Assembly (NCBI RefSeq): GCF_003012935.1
Contig: NZ_PUDR01000009.1
Span: 144,666 to 208,665 of the forward strand
DNA length: 64,000 nucleotides
DNA from: Pannonibacter carbonis
GTDB taxonomy: Bacteria; Pseudomonadota; Alphaproteobacteria; Rhizobiales; Stappiaceae
Direction: 5' to 3'
The notes under the pieces are model-generated. The model had not been told where the DNA came from. It did not search any database and saw only the letters and a list, made by a program, of their open reading frames with translations. Positions 36,163 through 44,925 of the stretch are shown piece by piece. The position numbers and the translations under genes are program-made. Numbering within the stretch: the first letter of the stretch is position 1; each line of letters begins with the position of its first letter.

Positions 36163-37551
36163 TCAGTGCTCGAGGCGCAGGTGGTAGGACTTCGGGCGCG
36201 TCAGGTTGGCAAAGCCGACTTCCGACAGGGCGGCACCCTTGCCGGTGTCCTTCACGCCAGTCCAGACAAGGCCCGGATCCACGTAGTCGCAGCGGTTCAG
36301 GAACACAGTGCCGGTGTCGATCTGGTGACCGATGTTTTCGGCGGCCACGGCATCCTCGGTCCAGATGGACGCGGTGAGGCCATAGGGGCTGTCGTTCATG
36401 AGCTGGATCGCCTCGGCGTCGTCCTTCACCTTCATGATGCCGACGACCGGGCCGAAGCTTTCCTCACGCATCACCGACATCTGGTGATTGACGTTGGTCA
36501 GCACCTGCGGGGCGAGGTAAGGCGTGCCGGCCTTGTCCATGGCAAAGGCAGACATGTCGATGTGGGCCTTGGCGCCCTTGCGGATCGCTTCCTCGGTCTG
36601 CTCGCGGACCCAGGTGGCAAAGCGGGTCTGGGCCATCGGGCCGATGGTGGTTTCCGGATCGAGCGGGTTGCCGAGCTTGTAGTCGCGCGTCATGGCGACG
36701 AAGCCATCGACGAAGGCATCGTAGCGGCTTTCGTGCACATAGATGCGCTCGATGCCGCAGCAGCACTGGCCGGAGTTGAAGAAGGCGCCATCGACGAGGT
36801 TGGCGACTGCGTAGTCGAGATCCGCATCGGCCATGACATAGGCCGGATCCTTGCCGCCAAGCTCCAGGCCCATGGTGGCGAAGGTGCCGGCCAGTGCCCG
36901 CTCGATGGCCTTGCCGCCGGCAACCGAGCCGGTGAAGTTGACATGGTCGATGACGCCGGAGCCGAGCAGCTTCTCGGTGCCGTCATGCGACAGCACGATG
37001 TTCTGGAACACGCCCTTGGGCAGGCCGGCCTTCTCGAAGGCGGCAGCGAAGCGCTCGCCGACCAGCAGCGTCTGCGCGGCGTGCTTCAGGATGACCACGT
37101 TGCCCGCCATCAGCGCCGGGAAGATGGCGTTGCCGGCGGTCATGAAGGGGTAGTTCCATGGCGCGATGACCATGACGATGCCGAGCGGCTCCATCTTGAG
37201 GTAGCGCTTGAAGCCCGGGCGGTCGTTGCGTTCGATGTTGGCCAGCGCGCTTTCGGCAATGCTGGCCATATAACGGGTGCGCTCGGTGAGGCCACCCTTC
37301 TCGCCGCCGTAGCGCACCGGCCGGCCCATCTGCCAGGCCAGTTCGGTGACGATGTCGTCGTTCATCGCCAGGAGGGCATCAAGCGCCTTGAGGCAGAGGT
37401 CAACGCGGGTGGCAAGCGGGGTCGCAGCCCAGCCGGCCTGCGCGCTGCGGGCGGCGGTGACCACCCGTTCCACCGCGACAGCGTCCAGCGCCGCGCGTTC
37501 CGCATAGACCGATCCGTCGACCGGCGAGATGAGTTTGATCGTGTCCGACAT
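36163..37551 (-). CDS. NAD(P)-dependent aldehyde dehydrogenase
   Basis: 462 residues, slightly short for the family because the N-terminus begins close to the first strand (MSDTIKLISPVDGSVYA). Cofactor site VIAPWNYPFMTAGNAIFPAL, general-base Glu in MGLELGGKDPAYVMADAD, catalytic Cys in NSGQCCCGIERIYV (three consecutive cysteines), and the late ESFGPVVGIMKV. Related to succinate-semialdehyde-type dehydrogenases. It follows the glutamine-synthetase-like gene by 86 bases, so it probably oxidises a gamma-glutamyl aldehyde, as PuuC does; the actual substrate is unknown. Confidence 0.9.
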   Translation of the reverse strand: MSDTIKLISPVDGSVYAERAALDAVAVERVVTAARSAQAGWAATPLATRVDLCLKALDALLAMNDDIVTELAWQMGRPVRYGGEKGGLTERTRYMASIAESALANIERNDRPGFKRYLKMEPLGIVMVIAPWNYPFMTAGNAIFPALMAGNVVILKHAAQTLLVGERFAAAFEKAGLPKGVFQNIVLSHDGTEKLLGSGVIDHVNFTGSVAGGKAIERALAGTFATMGLELGGKDPAYVMADADLDYAVANLVDGAFFNSGQCCCGIERIYVHESRYDAFVDGFVAMTRDYKLGNPLDPETTIGPMAQTRFATWVREQTEEAIRKGAKAHIDMSAFAMDKAGTPYLAPQVLTNVNHQMSVMREESFGPVVGIMKVKDDAEAIQLMNDSPYGLTASIWTEDAVAAENIGHQIDTGTVFLNRCDYVDPGLVWTGVKDTGKGAALSEVGFANLTRPKSYHLRLEH

Positions 37552-37637
37552 GGGTCACCTTCAAAGAAACACCGCCGGGTGCCGGCGGCTGCAGTGTTCG
37601 CCGGGACGGCGGCCCGGGTGATCCGGGCCAGCCCTCC

Positions 37638-39005
37638 TCAGGCGCGTTCAAACCCGCGGGCGATCTCGTAATCGGTCACCACGCGGTCGAATTCTTCCTG
37701 TTCCCATTCGCCTGCGCGCAGGTAATGGTCAACCACCTTGTCACCGAAGGCCTCGCGCAGCATGGACGAGGCATTCAGCGCCGAAAGCGCGTCGCGCAGG
37801 CTGCGGGGGATCTGCTGGGCCTTTTGCGCTTCGTAGAGATCACCGGTCATGGGCGGAGCCAGTTCCAGCTTTTCCTCGATGCCGCGCAGGCCTGCCGCAA
37901 TCTGGACGGCAAGTGCCAGATAGGGATTGAGGTCGGAGCCGCCAATGCGGCATTCGACGCGCACGCCCTTGGTATCCTCGCCGCAGAGCCGGAAGCCGGC
38001 GGTGCGGTTGTCGATCGACCAGACCATCCGCGTCGGCGCGAAGGTGCCCTTCTGGAAGCGCTTGTAGCTGTTGATATAGGGCGCCAGGAAATAGGTGTAG
38101 TCCGGCGCATATTTGATCAGCCCGGCCATGTAATGGCGCATCAGGTCCGACATGCCATGCGGCTTGGACGGATCGTAGAAAGCCGGCTTGCCGTCCTTGG
38201 TCCAGAGCGACTGGTGCACATGGGAAGACGATCCGGTGCGGTCCTTGTGCCATTTGGGCAGGAAGGTCGCGCCGTGGCCCTGCTGCCAGGCAATCTCCTT
38301 CACCGCGTGCTTGGCGATGGAGTGATAGTCGGCGCAGTTGAGCGCGTCGGCGTAACGGATGTTGAGTTCTTCCTGGCCGGCCTCGGCTTCGCCCTTGGTG
38401 TTCTCCACCGGGATGCCCGCGGCATAGAGATGGTTGCGCAGCGGGCGCATCACATGCTCTTCCTTGGTCGTCGCCAGGATGTGGTAGTCCTCGTTATAGG
38501 CCGAGATCGGCTCCAGGTCGCGGAAGCCGGACTTGCGGATCTCGTCGAAGCTCTTGGCGAACAGGAAGAATTCCAGCTCCGTCGCCATCATGGCGGTAAA
38601 CCCAAGCGCATCGAGCCGGGCAATCTGCGCCTTCAGCATGGCGCGCGGGGAATGCGGCACATCGGCGTGGGTGTGATGGTCCTGCACATCACAGAGCACC
38701 ATGGCGGTGCCTTCGAGCCACGGCACCAGGCGCAAGGTGGAAAGATCCGGCTTCAGGATGTAGTCGCCATAGCCGCCCGCCCAGCTGGTCGAGGCATAGC
38801 CGGGCACGGTATACATCTCGAGGTCGGTCGCCAGGAGATAGTTGCAGCCGTGTGTCTCCTCGTGCGCGCTCGACAGGAAATGCTGCACGTGGAAGCGCTT
38901 GCCCATGAGGCGGCCCTGCATGTCGACCATGCAGGCGAGCACGGTGTCGATCCTGCCTTCGGTGGCCGCCACTTTCAGGGCGTCGATAGTCAGATTGCCA
39001 GCCAT
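37638..39005 (-). CDS. Glutamine-synthetase-like gamma-glutamyl amine ligase (PuuA type)
   Basis: 455 residues. Glutamine synthetase fold with the metal-binding MATELEFFLF, GEAEAGQEELNIRY, ATFLPKWHKDRTGSSSHVHQSLW and the C-terminal NRTAGFRLCGEDTKGVRVECRIGGSDLNPYLALA. Such class members ligate glutamate to an amine (putrescine, ethanolamine, alkylamines) rather than to ammonia. Ordinary GlnA features such as the adenylylation loop are not seen. It lies between a TRAP transporter and two dehydrogenases, a Puu-like setting. Start at the ATG at 39005, where family homology begins; a GTG at 39041 would add 12 residues. Confidence 0.88.
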   Translation of the reverse strand: MAGNLTIDALKVAATEGRIDTVLACMVDMQGRLMGKRFHVQHFLSSAHEETHGCNYLLATDLEMYTVPGYASTSWAGGYGDYILKPDLSTLRLVPWLEGTAMVLCDVQDHHTHADVPHSPRAMLKAQIARLDALGFTAMMATELEFFLFAKSFDEIRKSGFRDLEPISAYNEDYHILATTKEEHVMRPLRNHLYAAGIPVENTKGEAEAGQEELNIRYADALNCADYHSIAKHAVKEIAWQQGHGATFLPKWHKDRTGSSSHVHQSLWTKDGKPAFYDPSKPHGMSDLMRHYMAGLIKYAPDYTYFLAPYINSYKRFQKGTFAPTRMVWSIDNRTAGFRLCGEDTKGVRVECRIGGSDLNPYLALAVQIAAGLRGIEEKLELAPPMTGDLYEAQKAQQIPRSLRDALSALNASSMLREAFGDKVVDHYLRAGEWEQEEFDRVVTDYEIARGFERA

Positions 39006-39089
39006 CTGGATGTACTTTTCTTGTTGTCCGGAGAAGGTCACTGCGGAGGCAGCCCGGACCGCGCTGCGGCCTGGGCTGCCAGCATTGCA

Positions 39090-40139
39090 TCAGCCGTTGC
39101 GATAGGGCTGTCCGGCTTTCGACATGACGTCGTTGTACTTCTTGATGATCTCGACCACCTGGGCCTTGACCGGCGACTCGGCGGCGATCTCGTCCCAGAA
39201 GGCAAGCGCGGCCTGTTCGACAACCACCCACTCATAGTCCGGGATCGAGGTCAGCTGCAGCTTCGACCCATTGACGCGCAGGTCTGCCTCACCGCCCCAG
39301 TACCACCACTGGCGATAGAGATGGGAGCTATCCATCGCGAGCTGCAGCATCACCTTGAGGTGATCCGGAAGTTCGTTCCAGCGGTCGTTGTTGGCGAAGA
39401 AGTGGCCAACCCAGGCGCCGGAGATGTTGTTGGTCAGGAAGTACTTGGTCACATCGGCCCAGCCGACCGTGTAGTCCTCGGTGATGCCCGACCAGGCGAT
39501 GCCGTCGAGCTCGCCGGTCTGCACCGCCACCTGGATGTCTTCCCAGGGCAGGGTCACCGGCACGACGCCGAACTGGGTCAGGAAGCGGCCAGCGGTCGGG
39601 AAGGTGAATATGCGCTTGCCCTGCAGGTCTTCGAGCTTGTTGATCGGGTCCTTGGTGGCGAAGTGGCACGGGTCCCAGGCGCCGGCAGAAATGTGCTTCA
39701 CGCCGACCTTGGCATACTCGTCTTCCCAGATCTTCTTCAGGCCGTACTGGTTGAACAGCACCGGCACGTCGAGGGAATACCGGGTGGCAAAGGGAAAATA
39801 GCCGCCGAACACGGTGACTTCCGTCGGCGAGGCCATGGAATCGTCATCCGACTGCACGGCGTCGATGGTGCCCTTCTGCATGGCGCGGAAGAGTTCGGAG
39901 GTCGGGACCAGCTGGTCGGCATAGAACAGCTCGATTTCCATCTGGCCATTGGCCGCCTTGTTGAAGGCATCGATGGCCGGCTTGATCACGTGTTCGCCGA
40001 GCGCAGGGCCGGCATAGGTCTGCAGGCGCCACTTGATCGGGGCCTGGCCCAGCACGGCCGGGGCCGCGAGGGTGGTTGCGCCGGCTGCGGCAACGGTCGT
40101 CAGGCCGGCATTCTTCAGGAAATCACGTCTGCTCGTCAT
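39090..40139 (-). CDS. TRAP transporter substrate-binding protein, DctP family
   Basis: 349 residues. Twin-arginine-like signal (SRRDFLKNAGLTTVAAAGATTLAAPAVLGQA) then a DctP fold. LEDLQGKRIFTFPTAGRFLTQFG is the ligand-loop arginine region, replaced here by a lysine/arginine pair, and GELDGIAWSGITEDYTVGW corresponds to the TakP-type Glu/Trp segment. GGGGAG lies upstream of the ATG. The M and Q subunits are upstream. The ligand is probably the substrate of the neighbouring ligase pathway rather than a classical dicarboxylate. Confidence 0.88.
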   Translation of the reverse strand: MTSRRDFLKNAGLTTVAAAGATTLAAPAVLGQAPIKWRLQTYAGPALGEHVIKPAIDAFNKAANGQMEIELFYADQLVPTSELFRAMQKGTIDAVQSDDDSMASPTEVTVFGGYFPFATRYSLDVPVLFNQYGLKKIWEDEYAKVGVKHISAGAWDPCHFATKDPINKLEDLQGKRIFTFPTAGRFLTQFGVVPVTLPWEDIQVAVQTGELDGIAWSGITEDYTVGWADVTKYFLTNNISGAWVGHFFANNDRWNELPDHLKVMLQLAMDSSHLYRQWWYWGGEADLRVNGSKLQLTSIPDYEWVVVEQAALAFWDEIAAESPVKAQVVEIIKKYNDVMSKAGQPYRNG

Positions 40140-40314
40140 GTCTAGTCACTCCCCTTTTTCGGTGATCCAGACCCCGGGCGGGGTGGCCTTTGGCCGTTAT
40201 TTTTGCCCGGCGGGGTCGTCCGCATGTCGAAATCGTGTCAGTCAGGCCGCCAGAGGGCGGCTCTTGCTTCCTCCCTTGCCGCCCGGGCCATACCGGTCCG
40301 GACAGCGTCTTCCG

Positions 40315-41655
40315 CTACCTTGCGTAGACCAAGCCTGGCAACCACAAGGCAATCTGCGGGAAAATCATGATCATCGCCAGCGCCAGCGTCATGATCAGCG
40401 CGAACGGAATGATCGAGGCGTAGATGTCGCGCATCGAGAATTCCGGTGGCGCCATGGCGCGCATCAGAAACAGGTTGTAGCCGAAGGGCGGCGTCATGTA
40501 GGCGATCTGCGTGGTCACCGTGTAGAGCACGCCGTACCAGATCAGCACCTGGTCCGCCGGCATGCCGAGATCGAGCTTGGCGACCAGCGGCACATAGAGC
40601 GGAGCCACGATGACCAGCATGGCCGTGTCATCGAGGAAGGTGCCCATCACCAGGAACGACAGCTGCATCAGGATCAGGATCATCCAGGGATTTAGGCCGA
40701 GTTCGCTGGTGAAGAAATACTCGATGGCCTTCACAGCGCCGAGGCCGTCGAACACGGCGCCGAAGCCGAGGGCAGCCAGGATGATCCACATGAACATGCA
40801 GGAAATGAACAGGGTCTGCTTCACGCAGGAGTGGAAGATCACCCAGGTCATCCGGCGCTTCGCGAGGGCGACGCCGAAGGCCGTCAGTGCGCCGATTGCA
40901 GAGCTTTCGACAAGGCTGGTCCAGCCGTTGACGAAGGGCACCATCATGACCAGGAAGATGCCGATCGGCAGCAGCCCGGCAGTCAGCAGGCGCAGCTTTT
41001 CCGGCAACGGAACATTGCGTTCCTCGGCCGGAAGCGGTGGTCCCAGCTCCGGCTGCAGGCGGCAGCGGACCAGAACATAGACGATGAACATCGCCGCCAT
41101 CATCAGGCCCGGAACGACGCCGGCAAGCCACAGGTTGCCAACCGGCTGCCGCGCGATCATGGCGTAGAGCACCAGAACCACGGACGGCGGGATCAGGATG
41201 CCGAGCGAGGATCCGGCCTGGATCACGCCGGAGATCATGCGCTTGTCATAGCCACGCCGCAGCAGCTCCGGCAGGGCGATGGTCGCGCCGATGGCCATGC
41301 CGGCGACCGACAGGCCGTTCATCGCGGAGACCAACACCATGAGGAGAATGGTGCCGATGGCAAGGCCGCCGCTGACCGGGCCCATCCAGACGTGGAACAT
41401 GCGGTAGAGGTCTTCCGCGATGCGTGATTCCGACAGGATGTAGCCCATGAAGATGAACATGGGCAGGGTCAGCATCGGGTACCAGTTCATCAGCTTGATG
41501 GCCTGGGCGTAAGGGATGTCGGTCGAACCGGTTCCCCAGAGGGCCAGCGCGGCAATGGCCGCGACACCGCCGATGGCGCCGAAGACGCGCTGACCGGTCA
41601 GCATCATCAGCATCATCGACGAGAACATGAAGATGGTGATCATCTCGTAGGACAT
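40315..41655 (-). CDS. TRAP transporter large permease (DctM type)
   Basis: 446 residues with about 12 membrane segments. Conserved stretches are PMLTLPMFIFMGYILSES, VSAMNGLSVAGMAIGATIALPELLRRGYDKRMISGVIQAGSSLGILIPPSVVLVLYAMI and LSFLVMGTFLDDTAMLVIVAPLYVPL. It provides the sodium-coupled translocation path. Its start overlaps the Q-subunit stop (TGATG). A 175-base gap with a small GCCGCC/GGCGGC hairpin separates it from the P-subunit gene. Confidence 0.92.
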   Translation of the reverse strand: MSYEMITIFMFSSMMLMMLTGQRVFGAIGGVAAIAALALWGTGSTDIPYAQAIKLMNWYPMLTLPMFIFMGYILSESRIAEDLYRMFHVWMGPVSGGLAIGTILLMVLVSAMNGLSVAGMAIGATIALPELLRRGYDKRMISGVIQAGSSLGILIPPSVVLVLYAMIARQPVGNLWLAGVVPGLMMAAMFIVYVLVRCRLQPELGPPLPAEERNVPLPEKLRLLTAGLLPIGIFLVMMVPFVNGWTSLVESSAIGALTAFGVALAKRRMTWVIFHSCVKQTLFISCMFMWIILAALGFGAVFDGLGAVKAIEYFFTSELGLNPWMILILMQLSFLVMGTFLDDTAMLVIVAPLYVPLVAKLDLGMPADQVLIWYGVLYTVTTQIAYMTPPFGYNLFLMRAMAPPEFSMRDIYASIIPFALIMTLALAMIMIFPQIALWLPGLVYAR

Positions 41656-42251
41656 CAGATCGTCTCCCCGCGAAGGCGCGCGATGTCCTTGATGAGCTCG
41701 GAAATTGCTTGCAGCAGCATCAGGAAGAACCCGAAGGTCATGATCACCTTGATCGGCCACATATAGGCGCGGAACGCCGTGCGGCTGCGCTCCAGATGGC
41801 CCATCACCTCCGAGGCCCCATCCGGCCCTCCGGTGACGAAGGCCACGATGAGATCGCGATAGAATTCAAAGGGATGATCGCCGAAATAGCCCAGCGAGAA
41901 TGCCGTCGATGTCAGCGACCCATACAGCAGGACGCCGAGATAGAAGATCAGGAGGAACACCGTGATCGAGTCCATCCAGGCCTTCTTGCGCAAGGACCAT
42001 TCGGCATAAAAGAGGTCCATGCGCACATGCGCCCCTGCCTTGAGCGAGTAAGGCCCGCCAAGGACGAAATACGTGACCATGGCAAATTGCGCGAGCTCAA
42101 GTGTCCAAAGCGAAGGGCGGAAGAAGGTCTTGGACACGGATGACCAAAGCAGGATCGCCATCATGACGAACAGGCCATACATGATGACCCGGCCAAGGCC
42201 CATGTTGAAGCCATCCACCCAACGGACATAGGCGCGCGCAAAGCCCGGCAT
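41655..42251 (-). CDS. TRAP transporter small permease (DctQ type)
   Basis: 198 residues, four predicted membrane segments (about 20-42, 55-75, 90-110, 165-185). FAMVTYFVLGGPYSLKAGAHVRMDLFYAEWS is the DctQ family stretch. Both ends overlap neighbours by one base (TGATG), so hydrolase, Q and M genes are translationally coupled. Confidence 0.88.
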   Translation of the reverse strand: MPGFARAYVRWVDGFNMGLGRVIMYGLFVMMAILLWSSVSKTFFRPSLWTLELAQFAMVTYFVLGGPYSLKAGAHVRMDLFYAEWSLRKKAWMDSITVFLLIFYLGVLLYGSLTSTAFSLGYFGDHPFEFYRDLIVAFVTGGPDGASEVMGHLERSRTAFRAYMWPIKVIMTFGFFLMLLQAISELIKDIARLRGETI

Positions 42252-43030
42252 CAGGAGCGCTCCGCCAGAGCGGGCAGGCTGTCAGCCAGGATCTTGCCCA
42301 GCCGCTGGCCCCAGGCCGTCTCGGCCTCCGGCGTCGCGACATCGGTGTTGCGGATCTCGATCATGGCGCAGGCGCGGCCCCGGGATTCGCCGTGGCGTGT
42401 CAGGGTGTAGTAGACGCCATCCGCTGGAGAATAGGGTTCGTTGTCGCCGACCGTCAGATCGCCCGGTGCCTTCAGCGCCGCGATCATCGCGTCGCCGAGC
42501 CGCCGGTCCTTGTCGGCAATGATGCCGATTTCCCAGGGGCGCGAGACGCCCTTGTAGACCGGGGTGTAGGTGTGGACGGAGACGATGACGCTGCGCTTGC
42601 CGGCCAGCGCCCGCTCCGCCACCAGCGCGTCGATGGTGTCATGGAAGGGCACATGCACCAGATCGATGCGCTGTTTGCGATCCTGTTCGCTCAGGTTTTC
42701 GTTGCCGGGAATGCGCGTGGTTTCGCTGATCGCCGGGATGAGGTCATGCGCCGCGTGGTCGCGATTGCAATCGATGATCAGGCGTGAGATGCGAGGATAG
42801 ACGAGCGGCGCGTCGAGAAGGCGCGACATCTCCTGGGCCGTGCCAAGCGCACCCGGGTCCCAGGCGATATGCGCCACCCGTGCCTCGGCGCTCAGGCCAA
42901 GATCACCATAGGCCTCGGGAATGAAATTCGAGGCGTGGTCGCACACAAGAACATAGTCACTGCTGCCGCTGCGGTTTTCGATGGACACAGGTGTCCCGTT
43001 GCCGGCAAGCGGCCGATCCGGCTGCGCCAT
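42251..43030 (-). CDS. N-formylglutamate amidohydrolase family protein
   Basis: 259 residues, zinc hydrolase of the FGase/HutG2 family. VLVCDHASNFIPEAYGDLGL contains the first metal-binding His, RLIIDCNRDHAAHDLIP the next, and VHVPFHDTIDALVAERA the third region. SVIVSVHTYTPVYKGVSRPWEIGII is the second half of the site. HutG enzymes free glutamate from N-formylglutamate, but no hut gene is nearby; in this operon a role in cleaving a glutamyl amide is more plausible, analogous to PuuD. That is inference. GGGGAGGCAGC precedes the ATG. First gene of the minus-strand operon. Confidence 0.88.
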   Translation of the reverse strand: MAQPDRPLAGNGTPVSIENRSGSSDYVLVCDHASNFIPEAYGDLGLSAEARVAHIAWDPGALGTAQEMSRLLDAPLVYPRISRLIIDCNRDHAAHDLIPAISETTRIPGNENLSEQDRKQRIDLVHVPFHDTIDALVAERALAGKRSVIVSVHTYTPVYKGVSRPWEIGIIADKDRRLGDAMIAALKAPGDLTVGDNEPYSPADGVYYTLTRHGESRGRACAMIEIRNTDVATPEAETAWGQRLGKILADSLPALAERS

Positions 43031-43107
43031 GCTGCCTCCCCATCTGGATGCGGCCGTCTGTTCATGTTTGTATTTTTTGTTACAGAATTGCGTAGACGGC
43101 CACGCTG

Positions 43108-43123
43108 TGTATGATTTGATACA
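43108..43123. promoter_or_regulatory. Inverted repeat in the hydrolase-rpiR divergent promoter
   Basis: TGTAT and ATACA flank GATTTG, 93 bases before the regulator gene and 78 bases before the hydrolase gene. A second TTGTAT lies near 43066. It is a candidate operator for the RpiR-type regulator. Confidence 0.4.
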
Positions 43124-43215
43124 AGGAGGCGGCGCCTGTCAAACATAAAACATCAAAATGGCCGATCAGGCCAGGCTTGCGCCGGACGCAAACAAGCGCG
43201 ACAGGGGGGACACGG

Positions 43216-44091
43216 ATGGACCAGACCTTGGTCGAGGAAATCCGGGAGCGGCTGGACGAGTTCACCACGACGGAACGGCGGGCCGCACAGGCGTTGCTGG
43301 CCAATTTTCCGCTGCTCGGCCTGCAGACCGTGGCGCAGTTTGCCGGTGCTGCCGGCGTCAGTTCGCCGACGATCCTGCGCTTCGTGGCAAGGCTCGGTTT
43401 TCCGGGCTTTCCCGAATTCCAGCGACGGCTGAAATCCGAACTGGAGAACCAGCTGAAAGCGCCGCTGGCGCGGGACCTCGCGTTGCCAGCCGGGGACACG
43501 GGCTGCGGCAATGCCTTTGCCGACAAGCTGGTCGAGAACCTGCGCGAGACATTCCAGCATCTGCCCGAACGGGAAATCGAGGCCTTCGTGCGCCTGCTGG
43601 CGGATGAGAGGCGGACGGTCTACCTGCTGGGGGGGCGCTTCACCGATGCGCTGGCCCGCTACATGGCGGCGCATCTGCGCATCGTCCGGTCCGGTGTGCA
43701 CCATATGGCCGGGCAGGAAAGCAACTGGCTCGACCAGCTCATCGGCATGGGGCCGAAGGACGTGCTCGTCGTGTTCGACATCCGCCGCTACCAGGCAGGC
43801 ATCGTGCGCTTTGCCGAGGCGGCGGCAAAGCAGGGCGTGACGGTCGGCCTCATCACCGACAGCTGGATGTCGCCTGTAGCGCGCATTTCCCAGCATGTGC
43901 TGCCCGTCCGGGTGGCCGTGCCGTCGCCCTGGGATTCGTCGACGGCGCTGATGGCTGTCGCGGAAGTGCTGATTGCCGGTGTGACCAAGGAAAACTGGCA
44001 GCGCAGCGAGCAGCGCATGCAGGCGTTGGAAGCCCTGCGCAACGGGGACGACCCGGTGCGGCCTGACATTGGAGATGCGCCCGAAGACTGA
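43216..44091 (+). CDS. MurR/RpiR-family transcriptional regulator
   Basis: 291 residues. The N-terminal HTH_6 domain (about 1-80; FTTTERRAAQALLANFPLLGLQTVAQFAGAAGVSSPTILRFVARLGFPGFPEFQRRLKSEL) is followed by a SIS sugar-isomerase-like domain (about 115-265; RTVYLLGGRFTDALARYMAAHL, DVLVVFDIRRYQAGIVRFAEAAAKQGVTVGLITDS). SIS domains usually bind phosphosugars, but here the divergent genes suggest an amine- or glutamyl-derived ligand. GGGGGGA precedes the ATG at 43216, which is preferred over a start 13 codons upstream. Confidence 0.9.
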   Translation: MDQTLVEEIRERLDEFTTTERRAAQALLANFPLLGLQTVAQFAGAAGVSSPTILRFVARLGFPGFPEFQRRLKSELENQLKAPLARDLALPAGDTGCGNAFADKLVENLRETFQHLPEREIEAFVRLLADERRTVYLLGGRFTDALARYMAAHLRIVRSGVHHMAGQESNWLDQLIGMGPKDVLVVFDIRRYQAGIVRFAEAAAKQGVTVGLITDSWMSPVARISQHVLPVRVAVPSPWDSSTALMAVAEVLIAGVTKENWQRSEQRMQALEALRNGDDPVRPDIGDAPED

Positions 44092-44156
44092 CGCTTGCCG
44101 TCATTTGCCGTCTTGTGCGAGAGCTTTGGTGCGACCGGCTTGCATTCAGCGTCAAA

Positions 44157-44181
44157 ACATGAATAGTGATTCATGTTTCAT
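44157..44181. promoter_or_regulatory. Candidate TetR operator upstream of tetR-type gene
   Basis: AACATGAAT and ATTCATGTT (44156-44177) form a perfect 9-bp dyad with a 4-base spacer. The 25-base stretch 44157-44181 matches 51630-51654 at 20 positions, including a TGATTCAnGTTTCAT run. Confidence 0.7.
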
Positions 44182-44223
44182 GTTGGTGCAGCTTCAAGCG
44201 CGCCGGCCAGACAAAGGTGTCCC

Positions 44224-44925
44224 GTGAGCGAACGCAGGCGTCAAGTCCGATCTGAAGCTGCCAGCGCAAGGCCGCGCAAGACGAAGGCCGTGCCGGATGC
44301 ACTGCCGGCGGCCGAAGACGAACCGCGCGGCATCCAGCCGAAGACGGCGCGCGGCGAGGCGACGCGGCGGGCGATCCTGGATGCGGCCGAGCGGGTGATC
44401 GGCGCGAAGGGCTTCAGCGAGGCGTCCATCGGCGCGATCACGCGCGAGGCCGGCTGTGCGCAGGGCACGTTCTACATCTACTTCAAGGGCAAGGAGGAGG
44501 TGTTCTCCGAACTCGTCCTCGAGATGGGCCGGCTGGTGCGCCGGGCCCTGACCCAGGCAACCGCGAACATTCCGGACCGGCTGGCGGCGGAAAAGGCGGG
44601 CCTGCGCGGCTTCCTCGACTTTGTTGCCGCCCATCCGGATCTCTATCGCATTATCCAGGAGGCGCTGTTCGTCGATCCGGCGGCCTATCGCGCCTATTTC
44701 AGCAGTTTCGCGGAAGGCTACCGCTCGGCACTGGCCGATGCGGAGGCGGCCGGGCAGATCCGGCCCGGCGATTGCGATGTTCGCGCATGGGCCCTCATGG
44801 GGATTGCCCGTGCGCTCGGCGAGCGTGCGGTCATCTGGGAGGACCGCACGCCCGTTGCCGAGGTGGTGGACGCCGCGCATGACCTGATCGTCCATGGCCT
44901 GCAGCCGCGCGGGGACAAGCCGTGA
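44224..44925 (+). CDS. TetR/AcrR-family transcriptional regulator
   Basis: About 233 residues. A basic, probably flexible N-terminal extension of ~40 residues precedes the TetR helix-turn-helix (ARGEATRRAILDAAERVIGAKGFSEASIGAITREAGCAQGTFYIYFKGKEEVFSELV). The C-terminal helical domain (about 105-225) contains HPDLYRIIQEALFVDPAAYRAYF. I start at GTG 44224 with AAAGGTG upstream; the ATG at 44173 would fall inside the operator dyad. It overlaps the next gene by four bases, so it is co-transcribed with the catabolic genes and probably autoregulated. Confidence 0.85.
   Translation: MSERRRQVRSEAASARPRKTKAVPDALPAAEDEPRGIQPKTARGEATRRAILDAAERVIGAKGFSEASIGAITREAGCAQGTFYIYFKGKEEVFSELVLEMGRLVRRALTQATANIPDRLAAEKAGLRGFLDFVAAHPDLYRIIQEALFVDPAAYRAYFSSFAEGYRSALADAEAAGQIRPGDCDVRAWALMGIARALGERAVIWEDRTPVAEVVDAAHDLIVHGLQPRGDKP

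Noticed and set aside
37725..40145. An 806-codon open frame on the plus strand opposite the GS-like and TRAP receptor genes
   Set aside because: Antisense to two well-supported genes; no domain pattern.
42251..43030. Histidine utilisation (hutG) assignment for the FGase-family gene
   Set aside because: No hutH, hutU, hutI or hutF gene is nearby, and its overlap with TRAP genes places it in a different operon.
44173..44223. Earlier ATG start for the TetR-type gene
   Set aside because: That ATG lies inside the perfect operator dyad; the GTG at 44224 has a ribosome-binding site.
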